The notes under the pieces: model-generated
Database searches by the model: none
What the model was told of the DNA's origin: nothing
The model's input: the letters and a program-made list of their open reading frames with translations, nothing else
Program-made: the position numbers and the translations under genes
Source: Ctena decussata
Lineage: Eukaryota; Mollusca; Bivalvia; Lucinida; Lucinidae
DNA length: 64,000 nt
Reading direction: 5' to 3'
Assembly (NCBI GenBank): GCA_963989385.1
Contig: OZ022500.1
Location: 109,161,842 to 109,225,841 of the forward strand
Shown here: positions 35,202 through 46,499 of the stretch, one piece after another
Layout of the letters: every line of letters starts with the position of its first letter
How positions within the stretch are numbered: the stretch's first letter is position 1

Positions 35202-38200
35202 CTGATTGTAGAAAAAAAGAAAAGAAAACGATTTGACAAGATATCGTGTAGCGGGTAATTTCTGCGGGTTTATAAAATGCACAGAAGTTATCCACTAGGC
35301 TACCTATTTTCCGCGTATAAGGCTACACTCCATTATTTAAAATAAATCACATTCACGTGTTGATAGTACTGGGCATTTTAAATCCGAGAATGAAAACGCA
35401 AAAATTTAAACTGCTATATGGTATCAGTAAATAAAAAGTACACATTTTCAATAATCAGTTAATAAGTAGTGACTTTAGGTTAAGGTCCCGTCAGAGTTTG
35501 TCCCCTGCCACTCACTTGACGGGGCCCAAAGCTGACCTGCTTTTGGTGTTTGTACATTGAACAGAGATATGTACATGCACTTTGATTCGCAGTCATTTCA
35601 AGTAACAAATTCCAGTAGCTTCAGTATAATGGAACCAGCAGTTAATTAGGGGATAACTGTCTTGAAAATTGTCATTTGCGGAGGTAAATCATCGGTTTTA
35701 TGGTCGGAAATTTCGTTTTACGGCGACGCGCCAGCGGAGCCGTAAAACGCAATTTGCGACCATAAAACCGATGATTTACCTCCTCAAATGACAATTTTCA
35801 ATACATTATCCCTATTCTAATGCACTTTTCCACATTTTCACCTTTCATAATGAACTAGTTTGCACCCATTTCAAGCGCCATCAACAACATAAAACCAAAC
35901 GTCAGCCAATGAGAAGCGATGTTACTTAATGACGTCGGATTTGCGACAGATATTTTTGACGTTATCCAATCAGACATCGCGTTATATTTCTAAGTGCATT
36001 ACAATGAATTATGATATGCAGACTGATCAGGGTCTGTAATATTTGCCATTCCATCATCCGATCAGCAGTTTTGACATATCGGCAGATTACCACAGTATCG
36101 TAAAACCCTTAAATCAAGTGTGATAAAAAAATTGGTATGTTCATGAGTGCAAAGCACAAGTGAAACTTCCAATGTTTTCCTCACGCTTGACAAGGATATT
36201 AAATTCATGGTATAAACAGCGAGAAGAGTATCTTATGTTTTCGGTTATAAGACGGAGGTGTTTCCCTTTCAAACCACTCCAAAAATCTAGATCCGTCTTA
36301 TAAGACGGATCTAGATGTTTTGGATTGTTTTGAAAGAATAAAAATACAGCTGACTTATACGACTGATTTATATATTTGCGTAAAATTGCGAAGAGTAAAC
36401 TCCCTTCTTATAATCGAATAAATACGGTAAAATGCCTTTCATTCTATTTTATATGTTACCAGGAGCATAGAAATTAACATCTAGTGATCTAGATGTTGCT
36501 GCGAAAAAAAAAATTGAATGATTACTACAAGAAATAAACAGTGCTCAGTTTTTCCAGTAAGTAATTCAAATAGCAAATTTTTTGGAAATCGTCCTGAATT
36601 AGGCTTTTGCTTTTTAAAAGCCTATATCTTCCCAGATGGACGGAGCCCGAAGACCAACTTTGAACTTTTTAGTTCCGAAACATAAGACTGTTAATCATAT
36701 ACATGTACTAAATGACCATGTCTTTCATTCCTCTCATATGACATTCAAACAGTTGAAATATGACTGTTTTGCATTAGCTCTATGGCAAAATGAACGGTGA
36801 TGCAAAACTTCTTTTGGGTAATATATAATATGCACTAATTAAAGAAGAAATATATAGCTCTATCTCCTGTACAGATAAAGGAAAGAAACAGCATATATGA
36901 GTAGAAAAATATCTGCATCACACATTTGACAATAAACACTATAATAAAGTTGCTAATGCTTCATCTGGTCAACCTGAAGCGAAAATTTTGTAGCTCAGAA
37001 AGCAACTAAAATTTGCGTCTTTTTTAAATAGCGCAAATGCACTGACCGTAAATATTGAAACGTTCTCTTAATCTGTGCAGTTACCAAGTTCAAAAATGCT
37101 AGTTCAAAGTTTCAAGCAGCCAATCGATATATGAGCTTCGACTCACCTGTAACACATGTATTGGATTTTGGGTCATAACTGAGTCCCGGTAGGCACTGGC
37201 ACTTCATACTACGGCATTCCGAGAGTAAAACATTACATTCGTGGTCCCAATCGCACAGCCCAAATATTTCACCAGATACAATAGGCGGTACATGGCATGT
37301 ACTCTGTTAGAAGCATATTGTTTTTGAGATCACAAATACAACCGGTATAGACTGGCTACGTGGAAACGCGTGTAGCACGGGCAAGTGTACTCGTAAATCG
37401 TATAGCACGGAGAAACACGGCGTAGCACGGCGATTGTTTACGAGTGACTTTTCAGAAAATGTTAGATTTCACCGACAAATTAAGATGTAAGTTTTATCTA
37501 ACACTTTTTAATTTCAAGCAATATATCTTTCATATACCAACAATGGTTTATTTGGCAAAACTTACACTATATTTTTTAGTATGCTACAACAAAGTCAAGC
37601 TCACCACTTTCCCTTCAAACAGCTCTTTTGAGGCAATATTCTTGACAATTCTACTTTTTACATGTTAATCATGCATCAGCATCTTCAGCAAGTTAGAATC
37701 CCTACGCTGAACCGACCAGACTCAAACATAAATTGCGAATATACCTCAATGGGCGCTGCGGAATAACACGGGTGTCGCAACGGAGTAACACGGCTCAGTG
37801 TTTTCGAAAGACTACGGTATAAAACGGGCACCGTTTTTCTTTTGGAATCATTAAAAGGGAAGAAATGAATAATGTGAACTTGTTTGTTTCCGGAAATCTT
37901 GAACTTTTAACAGACGAAGAAGTTGTAAAGCCGAGAATCCAAATATACACGGTGCGAGGTCCCTGTACGTGTCTCCATCTTTAAGTAGATGGGCAGGCAA
38001 AAACTGAATGGTTTCCAAAGTACGAACATGTCTCAGTGATTTTGACTGCTTCTCATATATACGGGTGCGGGCAGGGACGCGGACCACTGATCATGTACTG
38101 GGTTCCTGGCTTGAGCTTAGACTTTTGCATCTTCATCAATAAACGTCTCAATTTAGCTTGCTTGAGCCTCGATCTGTGCTAGGCGCTGTTATATGAGCCG

Positions 38201-41200
38201 CGACACGCAACATGGTGCTTATGGGAAATGCAAATAGCAAAGGTTCAGATCAGTCTGCATCTTTGCAGTCTAATCAGAGTCTTTGCTGCTAACGAAGACC
38301 ATATGTGGGTCCTTAGAATTTTACAGACACTAAATGAAGGCTGTTCGTAGGTGCATGGACTCATAGACTGGTTTGAGTCTTTGCTGTTCGCGGATAGTTA
38401 CCCAAACTTATTGTGTGACACGGCTCATATGTGTGAAGCTGGCCGGAGTAGAGTAACTGAAGAGCACTAACTGTGTACGCTCGTTGTGTGTGAGCAACAG
38501 CTAAGCCCATCCTGCACACCCATGCAGTCTTACGTGGCTTGGTGTATTTCAATTAATATGTAGAACTTTCAAACTGCTGTCAAAGGGTTTGATTGCACAT
38601 ATGTCTTTGTAGCCGCGGTGGTAATACCAATTTTACCACCTACGCTGACGACCGTAGACGGTACTATAAAAATGGCTGTCGACCGAGGATTCAGTCGACA
38701 GCAATACCGTTGACGGTAAATGTTACTTTTGTTAATAGCTGTCGACCGAGCTGATACTGTTGTAATTGCCTCGGTCCACAGCCATTTTTTTCATGTGGGG
38801 TAAATGAACGGCTTGGTCGACAGCACAGATTGAGAAATTGGTATTACCACCGTGTAAGATCTAGGTAGACTGTATTCCACAGAGTTCATACATATTGTAT
38901 GCAAACAGCAAAGGGCCGGACCAAACTCTGTCGATGCGCAGGCTGGTTTTAGTCTTTGCTGTTTGCCTATACATTGAGAATCCTTTCTCCATGTTGCAAC
39001 TCGTATTACGATCAGTCTTTATTGCTTGCATCAACAATTCTCTGAAGAAGAAGAATCTACGGTATCACATTTACAGACACATTTTAGTTGCGCATCTAGT
39101 CTGAATCTTTCAACAAAGCCTGTCTATGCCATTCGAGAATACCAAAGACGCAAATCGGCCTGTGCGTTCTCGCAGTTTTGTTCGCTGCTTACGTAGTGTG
39201 ATACCCATCTCAATAGGTGTGGTCGGAAAACACATAACTCTTGGCTAATTTGGTGGCCTTGAACGTTTCGCTACTCTGCCTGCATTGTGCAAATGCATGT
39301 GTCGATGTATATTTGAACAAATGAGGTTCATTTTTTTTTCTTTTGCAATACCTTCATATTGTCGGGGGAGCCCCGGTAGCTCAGTAGGTTAAGCGCTGGC
39401 CTGTTGATCTAGCGGACCCGGGTTCAAGCCCCGCTGTAGACGGGAACATTTATAATCGTAAATGGAGTTCCATTGCACTCAGCCTTTCATTATCACATGT
39501 CCATTGTCCTGATATGACTGAAATACTGTTAAAAAGGACGTTAAAGTCGTAAGTCACCCATCCATATTTTCGGGCAGTGTGAAACGGTCTTTACAGTAAT
39601 ACTGGAGGTAAAGACTATGTACCTGGCCTATATCAGCAGTGTTTGTCTAAGAAATCTTTCATTGTCTACTACTAGTCTAAAACAGGATTCTATTCTGCTC
39701 CAGATGGGACAAAAAGACCGAAAAGGAAATCATTTGTTTTTGCGTTACCCGGGTTATACCGATGCCTGCTCCGAGTAAAGCCGTAACCGTCCCAGAAAGG
39801 TATCCGTTATTACACCGTGACTTTTAAAATGGGTGGTGTCTTGCAATAATCCATTTCAAGGTGGCATCATAAAAAATCTTGATGAAACTTTCATTGACAA
39901 ATGCCTAAAACATATTTGTATTGAATTATGTGTTTATATCAAGATTTTATTGACCTATAGTGAGAATAAACATCGAAGATATAACGTGGTAAATTTTAAA
40001 CGTATTTATGACTTCAACAGCTCTAGAATACAGTATGAGCATAAATTCGGATTTCAAAGTTTGGTGTATATACTCACCAACGTATAACACGCCAAGTTAA
40101 GTACGACAGCATGTCAACCTACCTCTTTCCTTTTTGTCTTTGTCATCTAAAGTGAGCTACCCTCGGTAAACAATCGCCGTGCTACGCCTTGTGACTCCGT
40201 GCTATACGATTTACGAGTACACTTGCCCGTGCTACACGCGTTTCCACGTAGCCAGTCTATACGGGTTGAAATAGGCATGTTTTAGACCAACTGAATTTCT
40301 CAGATTTTGATGGAATCAGTTAAGTAAGCAAAATAATTTATGAAGTATGGAGCACAGTGTCCATTTGCATGTAATGAAGACTGTTCAAAGCGTATATACT
40401 GATATGCATTCAAACGCTTGATATATCAGGGACAAACTTGCTTGGAAATAATAACATTCTTAAACATGTTGCCCATTCGGTATTATACAGATACTTTTTT
40501 ATAATTTACAAATAAAAATAGATAGTTACATTCTTTGTGTATTTACTGAAAAGTCCTATAGTAAACCAATGAAACGTAATGTAGTTTACATTCCAATAAT
40601 TACATTGAGACACGCGACGTCAATGACGTAAAAATAACAATGGCTCTCTACAACCTGATTGGACGTCAGCAACGTCCTGACGTCATGCACGCCGTTCTGC
40701 TGCTAGCAGAAAAAAACTGCGTGTACTTGTTTTACTGCTTCAATTTTAGCGCTTATATAAGATTTTTCATGAAAGATTTGATTGAAACGAATGTAAATAT
40801 AAGCAATGAACTTTAACCTTTTGAGTGCCAAGCAAAAATCGTATAGTGCCAAATTTGCAACGTCATGACGTTGACGTCCAAACAACTTTTCAACGTTGCG
40901 TCTTGGCGTTAAACGCGCTTATAAGCTTGGCGCACTTGCTGTCTTCACGTATGCTTTTGAGTCGATCGGTTGACTGTAATGGCTCACCCATTTGATCCCT
41001 AAGTCGTCTAAATCTCATTTTATGTGAACTTTTATGTCTGTCTAGCGTTACCTTCAAATCGTGTTGGTCGTTTTATGTCTTTGAATCAGATCAGTCTGTG
41101 CATCCTATTCAGACCTTCCTATGTCGCTATAAAACTTTCCAGAAACCAAGGCTGATACAACATGGCACACTCTTATCCGACTGCGCGTAGGCGCACGCTA

Positions 41201-42756
41201 ACCTTATTCTTCTGTGATTATGAACTGTAAAATTACGGTAGAAAAACTGGCAATTAGCTGCCAGTCCATTTCCCGTTATTTTTACGGGCGTCTGCTGTAG
41301 AACATTTTTAGAAATCACGATATGATAAGGGTTGTATTAATTGGCCGCTCTCGAAAAAACTTTTATAGTGCTGAAGGGCTATAAGACCAAATCAGTACAT
41401 ATCCATTTTTTCTCTTCTCTGCGTGATGATTCTGGGCGCCCGTAAAAATAACGGGAAATGGACTGGCATCTGGTTGCCTGTTATTCTACCGTAAAAAATA
41501 TGGAATTTTTACAGTGTGCGGACTGACCACTTTCACAGCTCTATTACATTGGCCTTACTGCGTGTGTAAACAGCGAAGCCACAAGTCAGTCTGCGAATAC
41601 ATGCTGTCTGATTAGAATATTTCCTTGTTGTCGCCGACACACTGAATTGATTTCTATAGTAGTGAGTGAGTGTGAGTGAGTGAGTGAACTCGGGTTTAAC
41701 GTCCCACCAACACATAGACGGGACCTCGACAGAAAACAGATAGGAACCTTTTTTTCATATAGATTTAAGAATCCTACGAACACGGGAAACCAAAGAAAAT
41801 AACTTTGGCCTGTCTGAGCTGATGCGCTGACTGATGTTAGTGTTCACAGTAAGCACATGACTTAAGCTTTCGTTTCAGGCGACGCCAGTCAAATGTATAC
41901 TGCCAATGTAATTAATTCTCGGTTTGACTTGTAGATGTGACGAATGTTAAGTCAGCCCTCTGTAGGACTATTCTTGCGTTTTACTCACCTTGTCCGCCAG
42001 ATACTGATAGAGGATGAAGGTTGTTCATGTGGTGTGCAGTTTTAGACAGATGCACGCCTTTGGTTCAGGGGGTAGGATTAGTCATAACTTTTATATTATT
42101 ATTCTCATTTTAATGACTATGAAATTATCATTACTATTATTATTATAATTATTATTATCATCGTCTTTGAGCTAAATAAACAATAGCCATCGCTTCTCGT
42201 TAGCTAACGTGGTTGTAGCGAGACAAGCCCTCCGCAAACCTCTCGATGTTTCCCCACTTATGCAAAAGTAAGTAGGAAAATTCTCAGGAACTGACGTTAT
42301 TCAATCCCAGATCCCATCCAAGACATCATGTGGGAAAAAGACAGCATAAAATTAGTCACCATCAAAGACATCACCAGCGGCAGCCATGTGAACAGCCATT
42401 TCCCATGTACTACGGTGGTCACCGAGCTAGACAATATGTCAATAAAAGACATAGCAACAAACAACACATAGAACAAGCGAGAAGTGCCGCCTTGAGACGG
42501 CAAGAAATGAAATGACACGGGGGCTTAACCGGTGTGTAATCGACAAACTCTCGCTCATTTTGGTGCTTATACTATAAGACCGGTAAAAGAAAGAATAGGA
42601 AAGAAAACAAGGCATGCATTGCCTGACAAATCTTATGCAAACCCTTGCGATTTCGTTTTTTTTTTTTTTTTTTTTCAAACGGCAAACTGCGGGACAGTTC
42701 TGTGAAATGCAAAAGAAAAGATAAAGTGCTTCTCGTTTGGCGAAATTGAGTGGTAA

Positions 42757-42807
<51 letters not shown>

Positions 42808-45800
42808 ATTACATGTATGAGGACATTGTGAAGGAATACCATTGTGATGTGAGGACACTAATATACAAATGTATGTTGTCACATGACTTTCTGTTGACAA
42901 GAATATCATTTGAGATGGGATGCCTTCGTGGAACAAAGTGGACTTAGTACCCTTGGCTTACGAAGATGGCATGCCGTATGACGGATACAACATAATATGG
43001 CCCCGCTATGTTTCAGAAAATGGAATCGATATTCCGCAGAAAGGAAATGATTTAAGAAAAAAAAGTTAGGTGTTTTATTGTTTTACCATTTTGATGTGCC
43101 GTTATACTGAGGTCACAAGGACATGAGTTCCGTTATTTCAACATCCATTAGCGCCAACACTGGCATAAAAGGTACAGGGGCATAGCTGGAAGGACTCTGC
43201 ATTTTGCCTCCCTTCCAACTGAGGGTCAACTATAAAAGGAACCTAATTCTTTCTTCATAGTTGACCCTATTTGAGTCCGGGGAAGCAGAGAGATAGTCAC
43301 AAAAGTTGTTCCCCTTTGTAAAATGGCGTGTAAACCTGGAGCTGTATACCTTCACGTCTAAACGTGTTTTGTATACCATGCTTTGTCGGCTGACAGCTTC
43401 AGCAGAATATCATTTGAGCCCCCACTCCCTCGTCCCTTGTAGGTAAATTGATTCATAGGAGATGCGAGGAAGGCAACTCTTTCAAAAAAGAATAAAAAAT
43501 GAAAATGACAAGTCTCATTACTTTGTTTTCCATGCCCCGTAGCTGAGAAGGGGGCAGATGTTTCCATATTAGAAGGAGGTGTATGCATTCAGATATAAAA
43601 CCAAAAATGATTTTTTTTTTGTTTCAACAAAGTATTAGAACTGGCTATGCCCTTGGAGCGTACCAGAACTGACAAGCTATATTTTATAGGAAATAAATCA
43701 AATACTTATCGGGTTTGAATGACCCCAGTCAGAGAGTAGCTTTTCCCCCTAGCTATGAATTTTCACAGTAGAATTTCCTTGGGGAAAATCTACTATACGT
43801 GTTTTACATAGCCGTTTTACCCTCTATAGTGGAGTTTCCCCTTTTGCAGGAAAACACACCACATGGTAGAATTGTGAGTATCTGCCCCGAACAGATGCTA
43901 AAACCACATGATGGGGTATATTAGTCTGTTTGATTTGTGTTTTGGAAACAAAAGTAGAAAGGCTTTTGTCTGTCTGTGTCTGCGAAGAAAGGGCGTGTCT
44001 GTACGTGGTTGTGGTATACGTTATTGTCTGTGCAAGCGTTCATATGTACATGCGCGCAGCGAAGTGTTTGGGCAAATAGATTTAGTGTTTGTCATTCATG
44101 CGGGGAGTCGTGGGCTCGACTGTCAATCGAGACACATATCCGATTATTACTTTCAATCTAATAAACCAGGAAATCCGCGCCCAGTGTGTACTGAGCTGAA
44201 CTTAGCGGTGTCGCTGAGCGTCGCCGTCAGTTTTGACAAACTGGCAAAACTGTGCATACAAGACCCAACATACACTCAGATAATGTGTCTGTTATGGTTT
44301 CGTACCCGCACTGTAAAAAAATATTCCGTAGATTTTACTGTAGAATAACTGGCAACCAGCTGCCAATCCATTTCCCGTAATTTTTACAGGCGATCATTGT
44401 TGGAAATCACGATATAGTAGTGTTATGATAACTGGCCGTACTCGAAAATACCTTCATAATGTTGAAGGATTATATGACCAAAATAACACATGTTCTATTC
44501 TATCCGACTCTGCTTGATATTTCTTGCATTTTTACGGGCGCCCGTAAAAATCACGGGAAATGACTGGTAACTGGTTGCCAGTTATTCTACCGTAAAATCT
44601 ACGGAATGTTTTACAGTGCAGGGTCTATGGCCCCGCTTAAACAAACACGACTAGACAAAATAAACTGCATGCTTCAATGCGCGTTTGTACATCGTCCTGT
44701 AAGTTCGCGCGCGTGTGTGTGTGCGTGCGTGCGTGTGTGTGTGTTTGTGTGATTATCTGCAGTATTAATGCATAATTAGCGATGGTGATAAATCACATCG
44801 AAAAATGTCAAATTTCTAGTTTACGTGTCCGTCTGCGGTGGTCAGTCTGGAAAGAAATAAGGATGATGATATGATCATAAGTGTCTCTGTTTTTTTTTTC
44901 TGCAGAGACACTATAAAGGGATTTTCGAGCGATTTCAGTTAGCACTTATTAACTAATCGAACCATACCATCATTTCCGCAAATGTCCTACCGGCAGACGC
45001 ACGTAAGAATTATGGTAAATGAACTGGCAGCCAGATGCCACTTATTTTACCGTAAATGATTATTAAGATCTACGGATTTTTACCGTATGCAGCCAGGGTA
45101 GTCGCTGCATTGCTAGTTCCAAAAACAAGTGCAATAGGAAAAGAAATTTTCAATCATGTTATATGCTGTTACATGTATGATTCATTCTATTACGAATTGG
45201 AGCTCAGGGTATTTAGGAGGTGTGTGCCTCGGCAGCTGAGAGGGTTAAGCGCTGGCCTGCTGATCTCGGTCCCGGGTTTTATTCCCGTTGGAGGGCGGAA
45301 ATCTTTTCAACCATAAACCATGCCAGCTAGGAATTCCTGGAATATTTCCCGTATTAGGTTCATCGTCATAAACGTTTGAAGAATGAACTGGCCGGGAATT
45401 CCGAGCTGGCATGTCTTCAGTCCATCACTTGAATGAAATTCACCGTCACCTCTGGTTCGGGCGGAAAATCCCTGAACCAAATGCCTGCCATCTTCTCTTC
45501 TACGTAATGACGTCTGTCTACCTTATGACGTTACTGTACGTGCACAAATGACGTCGTGTATGTAGACTAATTACGTCATAACCAGACGGTATTTTCCATT
45601 TTTCTTGCCTTTTAGTCTCTCTAGAATAATTATTTTAAAACATGTATATTTGTAAATGCATAAATTTGCCGAAAACGCATTTTCTTTATTACCCGTATAC
45701 AGTGGCCCAAAAGTGGCCCGTTGGCACTCAACGGATACCATGTAGTGGCCCAAAAGTGGCCCGCTGGCACTCAAGGGGTTAATTTTCTGGGGTTTATCGA

Positions 45801-46499
45801 AGTGTAAACTACATTGGGTCACTAGCAAAGTTTACATGAACCCCTCCGGGGTTCTTTCACTTTGCACGTGAACCAATGTAGTTTACATTTCGATAAACCT
45901 CAGAAAAACTAGTTCAACCTCGATTTATAGAAATCTTAATGTTTAAAAAATCATTTTCCTGCTTTCAGTGACAGGTATTATGATCTCTGTATTGTAAGTA
46001 TGCATGTACATGTAATTAGATTAAGATATGAAACTCCGATAAAAATAAATGTATCTATAAATTAGTTTTATTTGTACCGTGTCCCTTAAAAATATAACAC
46101 TACAACCCTCAAATTGTTTGAGAATATGTATATAATTAAAATGGAAAATTAATGTAATTGAAACAAGATGATATTCCTGAATGTAAAACCATACACAATA
46201 AAATATACCTCAAATACAGCTGTATAGAACTCCTCCGTTGCACATAGATCTATAGTTTTATACTCGGAGAACGTTTTGCATGTCCCTGCCACGTTGTCGT
46301 AGATAGCTGACATGCACGCATTATCTTGACTGCACGCGACAGTACACCAAGCTCTGCCGCGGAAGTTTATGTACGTGCTGAGGGCTGTTCCATAATTCAT
46401 ATTGCATATAGACTTCACTTTGTACACCGAGTCACACACATTTGCTTGGCAATATACCATTATTATGAGAAGTAAAAACTGCACAATCAACCATTCCAT
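34942..46499 (-). CDS. Gene A: secreted PAN-EB-PAN protein, 235 aa, three exons
   Basis: Coding exons are 46209-46499, 37147-37303 and 34942-35201; introns are 8905 and 1945 bp, phases 0 and 1. The joined frame is 708 bp. A signal peptide (MEWLIVQFLLLIIMVYCQA) is followed by a PAN/apple-like domain with WCTVACSQDNAC, an EB/EGF-like module with CRSMKCQCLPGLSYD, and a C-terminal PAN/apple-like domain with ACMSACVAETSITC and CRSAELWKSG, ending YQRDCAP. Length, intron phases and cysteines match gene B, 11.6 kb downstream, so this is a tandem duplication. Known PAN and EB modules bind proteins or sugars outside the cell; a secreted recognition or adhesion role is inferred. Its first intron is expanded by repeats, including a 2.9-kb TIR element. 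I cannot name an orthologue. Confidence 0.86.
35662..35801. mobile_element. 140-bp hairpin repeat in gene A intron 2
   Basis: TTGAAAATTGTCATTTG pairs with CAAATGACAATTTTCAA. GGTAAATCATCGGTTTTATG and CATAAAACCGATGATTTACC form a perfect inner stem. CGTTTTACGGC and GCCGTAAAACG close on a 14-base loop. Confidence 0.85.
36240..36350. repeat. Palindromic repeat (CTAGATCCGTCTTATAAGACGG)
   Basis: The core AAATCTAGATCCGTCTTA / TAAGACGGATCTAGAT is perfect. The flanking ATAAGACGG and TTTCCC recur at 55200-55480 in a diverged copy. Confidence 0.75.
37147..37303 (-). CDS. Gene A exon 2: EB/EGF-like module
   Basis: A CTTCTAACAG acceptor precedes STCHVPPIVSGE, and a GTGAGT donor follows TCVT (157 bp, ends in phase 1). 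The seven cysteines and the PGLSYDP.S..TCVT end match gene B exon 2. A large TIR element begins only 42 bp upstream of this acceptor (at 37346). Confidence 0.88.
38617..38855. mobile_element. GGTGGTAATACCAATTT-TIR palindrome, copy 1
   Basis: The left CGGTGGTAATACCAATTT pairs with the right AAATTGGTATTACCACCG. The interior is a series of GGCTGTCGACCGAG motifs in both orientations. Copy 2 is at 56525-56761. Confidence 0.8.
39367..39562 (+). mobile_element. tRNA SINE with MetaSINE-like tail
   Basis: The head CCCGGTAGCTCAGTAGGTTA and CCCGGGTTCAAGCCCC are A and B boxes. The 3' part GATATGACTGAAATACTGTT then AAAAAGGACGTTAAA resembles the tail shared by MetaSINE-type elements known from bivalves. 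A duplication CATATT(G/T)TCGGG flanks it (39355-39366, 39563-39574, one mismatch). A reverse copy is at 63397-63599. Confidence 0.88.
40525..40818 (-). repeat. 290-bp TGACGT-rich repeat, copy 2
   Basis: Inverted relative to 13071-13360. Shared blocks, read here on the plus strand, include GTGTATTTACTGAAAAGTCC, ACATTGAGACACGCGACGTC, CTACAACCTGATTGGACGTC and AATTTTAGCGCTTATATAAG. It lies in gene A intron 1. Confidence 0.85.
41213..41519. mobile_element. CTGGCAACCAG/TTTACGGTAGAA palindrome, copy 1
   Basis: The left ACTGTAAAATTACGGTAGAA and CTGCCAGTCCATTTCCCGTT are mirrored on the right by AACGGGAAATGGACTGGCAT and TTCTACCGTAAAAAA. The inner CGGGCGCCCGTAAAAATAAC repeats. Copies are at 44309-44620 and, partial, 44995-45092. 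Confidence 0.8.
41662..41720 (-). repeat. (GTGA)n tail and TTTAACG motif, SINE-tail-like
   Basis: AGTGAGTGAGTGTGAGTGAG is followed by GGGTTTAACGTCC. Read on the minus strand this is GGACGTTAAACCC plus a (CACT)n tail, typical of SINE ends of this lineage. No tRNA head was found nearby. Confidence 0.5.
42284..42545. repeat. Diverged relative of the 3743-4140 repeat
   Basis: Shares CAGGAACTGAC, GATCCC, CCAAGACATCA and AAAGACATAGCAACAAACAA with 3763-3860. It also shares AGTGCCGCCTTGAGACG and GGGGGCTTAACCGGT with 4086-4135. Open frames on both strands here are not supported. Confidence 0.6.
42761..42807. repeat. (CT)n microsatellite
   Basis: Perfect CT run. A poly(T) stretch lies at 42656-42676. 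Confidence 0.95.
43169..43353. repeat. AAAGGAAAGAATTTGCTCC family copy
   Basis: GGTCAACTATAAAAGGAACC pairs with CTTCATAGTTGACCC; AAAGTTGTTCCCCTTTGTAA follows. Confidence 0.7.
44309..44620. mobile_element. CTGGCAACCAG/TTTACGGTAGAA palindrome, copy 2
   Basis: The left end CACTGTAAAAAAATATTCCG and right end CGGAATGTTTTACAGTG are inverted. Inside, TAACTGGCAACCAGCTGCCA and GGTAACTGGTTGCCAGTTAT mirror one another. It is the most complete copy. It overlaps the tail of the open frame at 43908-44348, which is therefore not a gene. Confidence 0.85.
44709..44746. repeat. (GT)n-rich microsatellite
   Basis: GT/GC alternating run, mostly GTGTGTGT with GTGC interruptions. Confidence 0.9.
44995..45092. repeat. 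CTGGCAACCAG palindrome, partial copy 3
   Basis: AACTGGCAGCCAGATGCCAC, ATTTTACCGTAAATG and ATCTACGGATTTTTACCGT are recognisable, without intact ends. Confidence 0.6.
45226..45305 (+). mobile_element. tRNA-like SINE head, fragment
   Basis: GTGCCTCGGCAGCTGAGAGG and GGTCCCGGGTTTTATTCCCG match the head of the 39367 SINE. The body does not continue; an inverted repeat (CATGCCAGCTAGGAATTCC / GGAATTCCGAGCTGGCATG) follows at 45318-45414. Confidence 0.6.
45701..45776. repeat. 43-bp tandem duplication
   Basis: AGTGGCCCAAAAGTGGCCCG plus a TGGCACTCAA end appears twice, 43 bp apart. Confidence 0.85.
45781..45907. repeat. Small palindrome, copy 2 (TTTATCGAAGTGTAAAC)
   Basis: TCTGGGGTTTATCGAAGTGT pairs with TTTCGATAAACCTCAGA. 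CACTAGCAAAGTTTACATGA is shared with copy 1 (12983-13075), in the opposite sense. Confidence 0.75.
46209..46499 (-). CDS. Gene A exon 1: signal peptide and PAN-like domain
   Basis: The ATG at 46499 opens 97 codons, ending TTT GAG at a GTATAT donor (phase 0). Of the 76 residues after the leader, 45 match gene B. The frame continues into the intron (VYFIVYGFTF). TCTCTAAG precedes the ATG directly, so an upstream non-coding exon is possible. Confidence 0.85.

Larger units (their letters stand above)
37346..40261. mobile_element. 2.9-kb element with about 100-bp near-identical TIRs
   Basis: The left TIR (37346-37445) begins TATAGACTGGCTACGTGGAA; the right TIR (40160-40261) is its reverse complement. 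The first 67 bases are identical in my reading, and similarity continues to about 100. Subterminal ACGG(A)GTAACACGG-like motifs occur near 37780 and 39790. The interior carries a palindromic MITE (38617-38855), a SINE (39367-39562) and two open frames of 74 and 84 codons (37444-37668, 39833-40087) with no recognised domain. It is probably non-autonomous; the superfamily is unknown. The ends TATA/TATA would allow a TA duplication. It sits in gene A intron 1. Confidence 0.85.

Noticed and set aside
37444..37668. Transposase of the 2.9-kb TIR element
   Set aside because: The 74-codon frame, like that at 39833-40087, shows no DDE/D or DNA-binding motif and is too short.
43908..44348. 146-codon open frame on the plus strand
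   Set aside because: Its end overlaps a palindromic MITE (44309-44620), it has no recognisable domain, and no splice context. Treated as chance.
19652..46499. Secreted cysteine-rich proteins as toxins
   Set aside because: Domain patterns are PAN/apple and EB/EGF-like, common in adhesion proteins; nothing in the sequence points to toxicity.
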